Shown one piece after another: positions 9,639 to 15,863 of a DNA stretch of 15,863 nucleotides. The DNA is from Clostridia bacterium (GTDB lineage Bacteria; Bacillota; Clostridia; Oscillospirales; CAG-272): NCBI GenBank assembly GCA_029010655.1, contig JAQXKW010000108.1, positions 1 through 15,863 of the forward strand. The letters run 5' to 3'. Each line of letters begins with the position of its first letter. Within the stretch, counting starts at the first letter, position 1. Made by a program: the position numbers and the translations under genes. The notes under the pieces are model-generated. The model saw only the letters and a list, made by a program, of their open reading frames with translations, was not told the DNA's origin and made no database searches.

Positions 9639-9758
9639 CTATTTTGAAAATCTCGTAAATAAATATACAATCAGCGAAATTGCGGACATAACGGCAAAAA
9701 TCGCAAGCATGCCCTGTCCCATAAGCTTAACAGCCCACATTAAGTCTGTCAGGTTCAT
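9639..9758 (-). CDS. OadG-like small single-helix subunit, 39 aa
   Basis: An ATG at 9758-9756 has a GGGAGG ribosome binding site (9764-9769) 5 nt upstream. The frame runs 39 codons to TAG at 9641-9639. The protein has a short amphipathic start (MNLTDLMWAVKLMGQG) and one hydrophobic segment of about 20 residues ending in LFTRFSK. Small gamma-like subunits (OadG family, or the shorter OadG-related subunits of Firmicutes) have this length and layout. In oxaloacetate decarboxylase the gamma subunit helps assemble the membrane complex. It lies 12 nt after the beta subunit and is almost certainly in the same operon. It lacks the long C-terminal tail and zinc-binding end of classical OadG. Identification rests on context, length and pattern; I could not align it. 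Confidence 0.72.
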   Translation of the reverse strand: MNLTDLMWAVKLMGQGMLAIFAVMSAISLIVYLFTRFSK

Positions 9759-9770
9759 AAAAGCCTCCCG

Positions 9771-10910
9771 TCATTTTATCATTTCAGGTATTAAATCAAG
9801 TATTATTCCGCCGGCAAGCACCGACGCAATCTGTCCCGAAACATTTGCACCCACCGCATGCATGAGAAGAAAGTTTTGGGGGTCAGCCTCCTGCCCCAGC
9901 TTTTGAATTACACGGGCAGACATGGGAAACGCAGAAATTCCGGCGGCTCCCACCATGGGATTTATCTTGTTTTTCGTGAATAAATTAAGGAATTTCGCAA
10001 ATAAAACTCCCGCAATACTGTCGAAAATAAAGGCCAATAAGCCAATCCCCATAATAATCAGGGTTTCAAGGGTCACAAAATTTTCCGCTACCATGCTGAA
10101 GGAAACCGTAAGCCCAAGCAGGAGAGTAATAAGATTTGCGAGAACCCTTTGTGCGGATTCAGCCAAAGAGTCAAGCACGCCGCACTCCCTCAAAAGATTT
10201 CCGAACATAAGAAAGCCAACCAAAGCAACGGAGGAGGGGGCAATAAAGCCGGAAATAAAGGTTACCGTGACGGGGAACGAAATTCTCAAAAACCTCGATA
10301 CCTTTGCAGGGCTGTATTCCATTCTTATTTGCCTTTCCTTTTTTGTGGTAACCGCCTTTACTGCGGCAGGCTGTATAATGGGAACTAACGCCATATAAGA
10401 GTATGCCGCAACGGCAATGGCGCCTGTGTAATTGGACTTTAGAACCTGAGATACTAAAATAGACGTGGGACCGTCCGCCGCACCGATAATACCTATTGAA
10501 GCGGCGTCCTTCAGGTCAAAGCCCAAAAGCACCGCAATTATAACCGCAAAGAAAATTCCGAACTGCGCCGCCGCACCGAAAAGAAACATTTTCGGGTTTG
10601 ACAGAAGCGGCCCGAAGTCTATCATCGCCCCTATTCCGATAAAAAGCAAAAGGGGCATTGCCTCCGATGCGCCGATACCCACGTTATACAGCCATTCAAT
10701 AATTCCGGAAACCTCTCCGATGCCCTCAACGGTCTGATTTAATACGCCCGTTAGGGGCAGATTTACAAGTATCGCCCCGAAGCCCATGGGAAGAAGAAGG
10801 GAAGGCTCATATTTCTTCTTAACCGAAAGATAAATAAGTGCGATTCCCACCGCATACATAACAAGCTGTTTCCATGTAACAGCCCCAAAGCCCTCTAAAA
10901 GAAAACTCAT
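9771..10910 (-). CDS. Sodium ion-translocating decarboxylase, beta subunit (OadB/GcdB/MmdB family)
   Basis: This is the membrane subunit that decarboxylates carboxybiotin and couples the reaction to Na+ export. Family blocks are clear: GIGAMIDFGPLLSNP (92-106), GAADGPTS (143-150, with D146 in the position of the essential membrane Asp of Klebsiella OadB), YSYMALVPIIQP (170-181), KINPMVGAAGISAFPMSARV (314-333) and HAVGANVSGQ (351-360). There are many hydrophobic segments and no signal peptide. The 379-aa length fits the family. I chose the ATG at 10910 because a GGGAGG site (10917-10922) lies 6 nt upstream; the frame stays open another 50 codons but that extension is non-hydrophobic and unlike the family. 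The sequence does not show whether the partner is oxaloacetate, methylmalonyl-CoA or glutaconyl-CoA decarboxylase. No carboxyltransferase or biotin carrier is in the window. Confidence 0.95.
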   Translation of the reverse strand: MSFLLEGFGAVTWKQLVMYAVGIALIYLSVKKKYEPSLLLPMGFGAILVNLPLTGVLNQTVEGIGEVSGIIEWLYNVGIGASEAMPLLLFIGIGAMIDFGPLLSNPKMFLFGAAAQFGIFFAVIIAVLLGFDLKDAASIGIIGAADGPTSILVSQVLKSNYTGAIAVAAYSYMALVPIIQPAAVKAVTTKKERQIRMEYSPAKVSRFLRISFPVTVTFISGFIAPSSVALVGFLMFGNLLRECGVLDSLAESAQRVLANLITLLLGLTVSFSMVAENFVTLETLIIMGIGLLAFIFDSIAGVLFAKFLNLFTKNKINPMVGAAGISAFPMSARVIQKLGQEADPQNFLLMHAVGANVSGQIASVLAGGIILDLIPEMIK

Positions 10911-10948
10911 AGTCCGCCTCCCGCTTTTGCTTTGCAGTAACTTTGCCC

Positions 10949-10957
10949 ATTGTATCA
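10949..10957 (-). promoter_or_regulatory. Candidate extended -10 promoter for the decarboxylase operon
   Basis: Read on the minus strand, TGATACAAT is a TGn extension joined to TACAAT, which matches the -10 consensus at 5 of 6 bases. A TCGACA (10976-10981) resembles a -35 box but is 21 bp away, too far for an ordinary sigma-A promoter, so an extended -10 type is more likely. Transcription would start near 10942, about 31 nt before the ATG. Confidence 0.5.
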
Positions 10958-11032
10958 CGGGGAAAATTAGGTTTTTGTCGAATATAGGGTTTTTGCCATA
11001 ATACAAAACGCACCCTGCGGAAAAAACCTTAC

Positions 11033-11054
11033 CGCAAAAGTTTTGCGAACTTTT
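11033..11054. promoter_or_regulatory. Two overlapping palindromes, candidate operator in the divergent region
   Basis: CGCAAAAGTTTTGCG (11033-11047) has perfect 7-bp arms around one central base. Overlapping it, AAAAGTT-TTGCG-AACTTTT (11036-11054) has perfect 7-bp arms around a 5-bp centre. No T-run follows, so a terminator is unlikely. The pair sits between the two divergent operons and about 70 nt before the mannosidase start codon, a plausible place for a repressor or activator. The binding protein is unknown; it does not fit the usual CcpA cre consensus well. Confidence 0.45.
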
Positions 11055-11073
11055 AGGCAAGGCAAAAAAATTA

Positions 11074-11102
11074 TTGAAAAAACAGGTAAAATGTGTTACC
11101 CT
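11074..11102 (+). promoter_or_regulatory. Weak candidate promoter for the mannosidase operon
   Basis: TTGAAA (11074-11079) is a good -35 box. At 17 bp it is followed by TACCCT (11097-11102), a poor -10 that keeps only the key T, A and final T. A better -10, TAAAAT (11087-11092), has no -35 at the right distance. One of these probably drives the operon; the sequence does not decide which. Confidence 0.35.
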
Positions 11103-11124
11103 ATAAGCATTGGGGGGTGATACC

Positions 11125-13896
11125 GTGAATACTTACTCAAAAATAATGAAGCTGAAAGAGACGGCAGGTGAAAAATACTGGCAGAACAGAATTGCCGCCC
11201 AGCTTTTGTATTTATATAACCTTTCCGAAATGCAGAGTCTCTGCGCCGAAAAGGATATTGCCGAAACGGTTGACAGCCTTTGGGAATCCTTTGAAAAATA
11301 TGAGTCCGTTTTGCCCGATGAAGCGAAAAAAGCCGAGGAAAAACTGTCGGAGTACTCCGAGCAGGCAAAGAAAATGACGGCGCATCTGGTTGCCCACGCC
11401 CATATAGATATGAACTGGATGTGGGGAATTCAGGAAACTGCGGCAGTAACGGTAGACACAATGCGGACAATGCTCGGCTTTATGAGAGAGTACCCGGAAT
11501 TCACCTTTTCTCAGTCTCAGGCGTCCGTTTACGAGATTATCGAAAAATATGCGCCGGAGCAACTCATAGAAATTAAGGAACGGATAAAAGAGGGCAGATG
11601 GGAGGTGTCTGCGTCCACATGGGTTGAAAACGACAAAAACATGTCCGATTTTGAATCCCAGGCACGGCAGATACTCTATACGAAGAAATATCTTGCCGAG
11701 CTTCTCGGAATAGATGCGAATAAGCTTGAACTGGATTTTGAGCCGGATACCTTCGGGCACAGCGAGAATGTACCCGCAATACTGGCGGCAGGCGGCGTAA
11801 AGTATTATTACCATTGCAGAGGCTATGAGGGAGAGACGGTTTATAACTGGGAAGCCCCCTCCGGCGAGCGGCTTCTGTGCTACCGTGAGCCCAAATGGTA
11901 TAATGCGGACATTACCCCGTATTCTCTGTCCGATATGCCCAGAATGACGGCAAAATACGGGCTTTCGGATATGCTTTTGGTGTACGGTGTGGGCGACCAC
12001 GGCGGCGGCCCCACAAGACGGGATCTTAATGCCCTGTGTGATATGAAAGCATGGCCTCTCTATCCCGAAATGAAGTTTTCCTCATACGGTAATTTCTTCA
12101 AAGCCATTGAGCCTTACCGAGATAATTTTCCCACAGTAAAGGGTGAGCTGAATTTCCTGTTTACGGGATGCTATACTACCCAGTCAAGACTGAAAAAAGC
12201 CAATAAGCTGGCAGAAGCAAGACTGTATGACAGCGAAATGCTGTCGGCGGCGGCATACGAAAGCCTTCGGAGCGTCCCCCGTGAGGGAAGATTTGCAAAG
12301 GCTTGGGAAAACACGCTGTTTAACCAGTTCCATGACATTCTCCCCGGCAGCGGTATGAACGAAACAAGGGAATACGGCATGGCGCTCTTTCAGGAAACCC
12401 TTGCGCTTTCCAATGCGGAGGAGCAAAAGGCAGTACGGGCACTGACGGATAATATTGATACCTCTGCCGTCTCTGTCAGCCCTGAAAAGGACGGCGGAGA
12501 ATCGGAGGGCGGCGGTGTTGGGTATTCCGCCTCCCATGTTCAGGGCTATATGTTTCCCCAAACGGAAAGGGGAGCGGGCGACACCCGTATTGTCCATGTT
12601 TTCAATACTACATCTCTCCACAGACACGAAACGGCGGAAATCGTCCTGTTTGACTATACTGCTCCTTTGTCCCTTATTAAAGTAACCGACAGCAAGGGCT
12701 GTGACGTTCCCTTTACCGTGGCGGAGCACGGTCAGTATTATTGGAAGCACCATACCACAAAGCTGTATATTACGGCAGACTTACCCCCGTTTTCCTACGA
12801 AACCTATGTGGTGTCACAGAGAGAGGACGACAGAAAGCCCGATTTTTTGGAGAATATTACCCATAGAGTTCATAATATAACGGATGCGCCCGTCTTTCTT
12901 GAAAACGAGCTTATCAGGGCGGAATTTGATAAAACCCATATGACCCTGAAAAGCCTTACGGATAAACGCACGGGCGAGGAAAAGGTCAGAGAGGGAAGCG
13001 CCTCCTTCGACTATATCCGTGAATCAAACCGCCGAGGGGAATCCTCTTGGATTGTGTCGGAGTTTATGTCTCTTGAGTCTATCAACGAAAAGTATGACGT
13101 AAAATATCTGGGAGAATCTCATACGGATTGGGAGCAAAAGCTGAAATATACGGTAGCCTTCGGCACTTCCGATATAACGGCTGAAATATCTCTCAAAAAG
13201 GGAAGCCCCCTTATTACATACGATATATGGGTAAACTGGACGGAGCCCGGCTCACGGGGAACTTATATTCCTCAGCTTCGCTTCAGCCTGAAGGAAAAAG
13301 AGAAAAGCGAAAAGTATATATACGATATACCTATGGGAACAAAGGAGAGGGCGGCTCTTTCTCACGATGTTCCGGCAATAAGCTGTCAGCTTTCCGAAAA
13401 CGGACTTTTACTGCTGTCGTCGGAAAAGTACGGCTTCAGAGGATATGACGGCACCATGTCGCTGACGCTTCTGCGCTCTTCCTTTGACCCGGATCCGTAC
13501 CCTGAGCTTGGACGGCATCAGATAAAGTTTGCATTCGGTATTGCCGAAAGTGTGCAGAACGCTTTCGATATATCGAAAATTTACCGTCATCCCCTTATCA
13601 CCTTCCCCGGAACAAAACATGAGGGAAAACTCCCCATGAGCGGCAGTTTCTTTAAGGTTTCGGGAGCTAAAGTGTCAGCCGTCAAGGTGGGCGAGGATAA
13701 TAATTCCCTCGTATTCCGCCTTTACAGCACGGAGGAAAGCGAAAAAACCGCTGAAATCACGCTGAATACGCCTGTCCGCAGGGCACACCTGTGCGATTTG
13801 TCCGAGCGAATTGTGGGCGGGGCAGCCGTTGCGGGAAATAAGGTCAGCTTCCGAATAGGGGCAAAATCTGCGATAACGGTAAAAATAACTGTGTAG
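11125..13896 (+). CDS. Alpha-mannosidase, glycoside hydrolase family 38
   Basis: This retaining, zinc-dependent exo-alpha-mannosidase is 923 aa, normal for bacterial GH38. Visible signatures: HAHID (91-95, zinc ligands H93 and D95), EPDTFGHS (nucleophile and zinc ligand D208), GVGDHGGGPT (around D291-H292) and FNQFHDILPGS (zinc ligand H403, then D404). The N-terminal catalytic domain spans about 85-350, a helical middle domain follows, and a beta-rich C-terminal GH38 domain reaches the end. A Gly/Glu-rich stretch at about 452-470 looks like a flexible linker. There is no signal peptide, so it probably acts in the cytoplasm on imported mannosides. I chose GTG 11125 because GGGGGGTGA (11112-11120) lies just upstream; the in-frame TTG at 11110 has no such site. 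DUF554 follows after 11 nt. The physiological substrate is not evident. Confidence 0.96.
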   Translation: MNTYSKIMKLKETAGEKYWQNRIAAQLLYLYNLSEMQSLCAEKDIAETVDSLWESFEKYESVLPDEAKKAEEKLSEYSEQAKKMTAHLVAHAHIDMNWMWGIQETAAVTVDTMRTMLGFMREYPEFTFSQSQASVYEIIEKYAPEQLIEIKERIKEGRWEVSASTWVENDKNMSDFESQARQILYTKKYLAELLGIDANKLELDFEPDTFGHSENVPAILAAGGVKYYYHCRGYEGETVYNWEAPSGERLLCYREPKWYNADITPYSLSDMPRMTAKYGLSDMLLVYGVGDHGGGPTRRDLNALCDMKAWPLYPEMKFSSYGNFFKAIEPYRDNFPTVKGELNFLFTGCYTTQSRLKKANKLAEARLYDSEMLSAAAYESLRSVPREGRFAKAWENTLFNQFHDILPGSGMNETREYGMALFQETLALSNAEEQKAVRALTDNIDTSAVSVSPEKDGGESEGGGVGYSASHVQGYMFPQTERGAGDTRIVHVFNTTSLHRHETAEIVLFDYTAPLSLIKVTDSKGCDVPFTVAEHGQYYWKHHTTKLYITADLPPFSYETYVVSQREDDRKPDFLENITHRVHNITDAPVFLENELIRAEFDKTHMTLKSLTDKRTGEEKVREGSASFDYIRESNRRGESSWIVSEFMSLESINEKYDVKYLGESHTDWEQKLKYTVAFGTSDITAEISLKKGSPLITYDIWVNWTEPGSRGTYIPQLRFSLKEKEKSEKYIYDIPMGTKERAALSHDVPAISCQLSENGLLLLSSEKYGFRGYDGTMSLTLLRSSFDPDPYPELGRHQIKFAFGIAESVQNAFDISKIYRHPLITFPGTKHEGKLPMSGSFFKVSGAKVSAVKVGEDNNSLVFRLYSTEESEKTAEITLNTPVRRAHLCDLSERIVGGAAVAGNKVSFRIGAKSAITVKITV

Positions 13897-13907
13897 GAGA
13901 AAAATAT

Positions 13908-14624
13908 ATGCCCGGTTTGGGAACCTTAATAAATGCAATAACAATAGTAGTCGGCGGCATTCTCGGACTTTTGTTCGGAAAGCTCATTAAAGAGAGAGTC
14001 CGTGTGGGAATTGTCAGCGCTATGGGAGTTGCCGTTATATTTATCGGCATGGACGGAACTATTGAAAAATTTATAGAAAATTACGGACCTTCCTCCGTAA
14101 ATAAGTCAATAATGCTTGTGGTGTGCCTGGGGCTGGGGACGCTTATCGGCGAGCTTGCCGATTTTGACGGTCTTATTTCACGGTTCGGCGAATGGCTGAA
14201 AAAAAACACAAAAAGCACCTCAGACGGCGGATTTACGGCAGGCTTTCTCACCTCCTCCGTTACGGTGTGCGTGGGAGCTATGGCAATAGTGGGAGCTATT
14301 GAGGACGGAATTCACGGCAACATATCCGTTCTCCTGATAAAATCCCTTATTGACTTTATAACAATAATGATTATGACGGCGTCAATGGGAAAGGGATGTA
14401 TTTTCTCTGCAATCCCCGTGCTTATATTGCAGGGCGGAACGACACTTTTGTCGGGTTTTGTCGCCCCGTATCTGACCGACGCCGCCCTCAGCAATCTGTC
14501 CTTGGTGGGCTCTGCCCTTATTTTCTGCGTGGGAGTTACGCTTATTTGGAAGGACAAGCTGAAGGTGGCAAATATGCTCCCCGCCATAGTTTTTGCCGTG
14601 GCGTGGGCATATCTGCCATTCTGA
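13908..14624 (+). CDS. DUF554 family integral membrane protein
   Basis: The 238-aa protein has about seven hydrophobic segments (near 5-24, 33-48, 67-82, 108-131, 138-158, 164-187 and 198-213, plus a C-terminal one at 221-237). It carries the family core: GLGTLIGEL-x-DFDGLI (75-90) and FLTSSVTVCVGAMAIVGAIEDG (113-134), then an LIKSLIDF segment. These match DUF554 (YdfK/YqgA-like) proteins, whose function is not established; a transporter-like role is only a guess. The ATG is preceded by AGGAG (13895-13899), which overlaps the mannosidase stop codon, so the two genes are probably co-transcribed and perhaps translationally coupled. Length is normal for the family. Confidence 0.93.
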   Translation: MPGLGTLINAITIVVGGILGLLFGKLIKERVRVGIVSAMGVAVIFIGMDGTIEKFIENYGPSSVNKSIMLVVCLGLGTLIGELADFDGLISRFGEWLKKNTKSTSDGGFTAGFLTSSVTVCVGAMAIVGAIEDGIHGNISVLLIKSLIDFITIMIMTASMGKGCIFSAIPVLILQGGTTLLSGFVAPYLTDAALSNLSLVGSALIFCVGVTLIWKDKLKVANMLPAIVFAVAWAYLPF

Positions 14625-14655
14625 AATCCGAAATTAAAAATAAAGGAAAAACGTC

Positions 14656-15863
14656 ATGAAAAAGCTTCTTATAGTAGACGGAAACAGCATACTTAACCGT
14701 GCATTTTACGGAATTCGTCCTCTGACAACAAAGGACGGACTTCCCACCAATGCGGTGTACGGCTTTATAACCATACTGAAAAAGCACCTTGACGCACTAT
14801 CTCCCGATTATCTTGCCTGCGCTTTCGATTTGAAGGCGCCCACCTTCCGCCATAAAATGTATGACGGCTATAAGGCCACAAGAAAGCCTATGCCCGAAGA
14901 CCTTGCCGCACAGCTCCCCTATGCGAAGAAAACAGCGTCTGCCATGGGCTTTACGGTAGTAGAGTGCGAGGGCTGGGAAGCGGACGACGTGCTGGGAACG
15001 GTAGCCGGAATGGCGGATAAAACCGGAGAAATCCAGTCCTATATTCTCACGGGAGACCGTGACTCCTTACAGCTTATTACCGACACTACCTCGGTAATCC
15101 TTGTAAAAACAAAAGAGGATATAATCTATACTCCCGAAAAATTCAAGGAGGAGTACGGAATAACCCCGGAGCAGTTTATTGACGTTAAAGCACTAATGGG
15201 AGACTCCTCTGATAATATTCCCGGAGTGCCCGGTATCGGCGAAAAAACTGCGCTGAAGCTTATAATCGCCGACGGAGGCCTTGACGGACTGTATGCCGAC
15301 GAGACCCTCGGCGGTGCGGGAAAGTCTGCGGCAGAAAAGCTGAGAACGGGAAAGGACTCCGCATATATGTCATATGACCTTGCAAAAATCAGCAGGGAAG
15401 CGCCTATCGGTATGAGCCTTGAGGATATAAAAAACGACGGCTCCGATAATGAGGTACTGTCAGAGCTTTTCACAAGGCTGGAATTTTCCGCATTGGCAAA
15501 AAGATTTAATCTTACGGGAGAGGGAAAAGTAACAGCCGTCCAAATCCCTGGGGTGACAACCGTTCCCGAAAAACTGAAAAAGCCCTATGCCGTAGAGCTT
15601 TGCGGAGAAAACCTGTATATTTCCGACGGAGAGGGTATATATAAAGCCGAAATCTCCCCGAAGTTTTTTGACGAAGAGGTTATATGCCACGACTATAAGA
15701 AGCTCTGTAAAGAGCTTAAAAACAAAAACATAGAGCCTCGGTGCGCCTTTGATACAATGACAGCCTCCTATCTTCTGTCCCCCGGCGAGAGCGCATATCC
15801 CATTGATAAATCCGTAGTAAGATACCTGTCGGAACAGCCGTCTCAGGGAGAGGGAAGCGGGGC
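14656..15863 (+). CDS. polA: DNA polymerase I, N-terminal part (cut by the right edge)
   Basis: The frame is open from ATG 14656 (AAAGGA at 14642-14647) to the window edge, 402 full codons. The 5'-3' exonuclease domain (about 1-290) is complete in its hallmarks: VDGNS with D8, EADD (E108, D110, D111), TGDRDSLQ (D134, D136) and GDSSDNIPGVPGIGEKTA (D183, D186, then the helix-hairpin-helix). This domain removes RNA primers and displaced strands in Okazaki fragment maturation and excision repair. The following segment should be the 3'-5' exonuclease-like domain. Its exo I position reads KKPYAVELCGENLYI with no D-x-E, so proofreading residues seem lost, as in Bacillus-type Pol I. The polymerase domain lies outside. 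It is 31 nt after DUF554, so transcription may read through; no separate promoter is evident in that gap. Confidence 0.96.
   Translation, partial: MKKLLIVDGNSILNRAFYGIRPLTTKDGLPTNAVYGFITILKKHLDALSPDYLACAFDLKAPTFRHKMYDGYKATRKPMPEDLAAQLPYAKKTASAMGFTVVECEGWEADDVLGTVAGMADKTGEIQSYILTGDRDSLQLITDTTSVILVKTKEDIIYTPEKFKEEYGITPEQFIDVKALMGDSSDNIPGVPGIGEKTALKLIIADGGLDGLYADETLGGAGKSAAEKLRTGKDSAYMSYDLAKISREAPIGMSLEDIKNDGSDNEVLSELFTRLEFSALAKRFNLTGEGKVTAVQIPGVTTVPEKLKKPYAVELCGENLYISDGEGIYKAEISPKFFDEEVICHDYKKLCKELKNKNIEPRCAFDTMTASYLLSPGESAYPIDKSVVRYLSEQPSQGEGSG

Noticed and set aside
9580..9906. 108-codon plus-strand frame after the giant gene
   Set aside because: It runs through the terminator hairpin and antisense to both minus-strand genes, and has no ribosome binding site.
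9922..10398. 158-codon open frame on the plus strand
   Set aside because: It is antisense to the strongly conserved decarboxylase beta subunit; the complement of that subunit's codons explains the open frame.
10911..11060. Longer N-terminus for the decarboxylase beta subunit (50 extra codons)
   Set aside because: The extension is not hydrophobic, does not look like the family, has no ribosome binding site at its ATG, and overlaps the likely promoter. The ATG at 10910 has an ideal GGGAGG.
11212..12000. 262-codon open frame on the minus strand
   Set aside because: It lies wholly antisense to conserved GH38 catalytic motifs, has no ribosome binding site I can see, and its translation resembles no family.

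Overview
The window looks like a chromosomal segment from a low-to-moderate GC Gram-positive anaerobe, probably a gut or rumen Clostridia (Oscillospirales/Lachnospirales-like) species. This is an inference from strong GGGAGG/AGGAG-type ribosome binding sites, short intergenic gaps, a Na+-translocating decarboxylase beta/gamma-like pair, a cytoplasmic-type GH38 alpha-mannosidase, a DUF554 membrane protein, and a giant GLUG-motif protein of the kind seen in gut Firmicutes. No species can be named from the sequence alone. There are no tRNA, rRNA, CRISPR, insertion-sequence or phage signals.

Layout. (1) Positions 2-9571, plus strand: the 3' part of one giant gene, at least 3189 codons and still open at the left edge. 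It encodes a modular, probably right-handed beta-helix surface or secreted protein. About 25-30 degenerate GLUG-like turns (GG-hydrophobic-hydrophobic-G...) fall in four clusters, and about five modules each begin with an entry/cap segment. A non-repetitive C-terminal region of about 750 residues follows and ends without a visible cell-wall anchor. (2) A perfect 11-bp hairpin at 9606-9632 separates this gene from a convergent minus-strand operon and probably terminates both. (3) Minus strand, read right to left: a Na+-pumping decarboxylase beta subunit (10910-9771), then 12 nt later a 39-codon single-helix protein (9758-9639). The small protein resembles OadG-related subunits and is easy to miss. 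(4) A 214-nt divergent intergenic region (10911-11124) holds a likely extended -10 promoter for the minus operon, a weaker candidate promoter for the plus operon, and two overlapping palindromes that look like an operator. (5) Plus strand, tightly packed: GH38 alpha-mannosidase (11125-13896), DUF554 membrane protein (13908-14624, 11-nt gap), and polA (from 14656, 31-nt gap), which runs off the right edge.

How the parts may fit together. The decarboxylase pair would export Na+ using the energy of decarboxylating a biotin-bound carboxyl group, but its biotin carrier and carboxyltransferase are not in this window. The mannosidase would trim alpha-mannosides that have entered the cell. The small gaps to DUF554 and polA suggest co-transcription, although polA may have its own promoter further upstream. 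The giant protein is most likely a surface or secreted adhesin or matrix protein. It shares no evident pathway with the other genes.

The least explained parts are the giant modular protein, with its repeated caps and orphan C-terminal region, and the small gamma-like subunit placed after, not before, the beta subunit.
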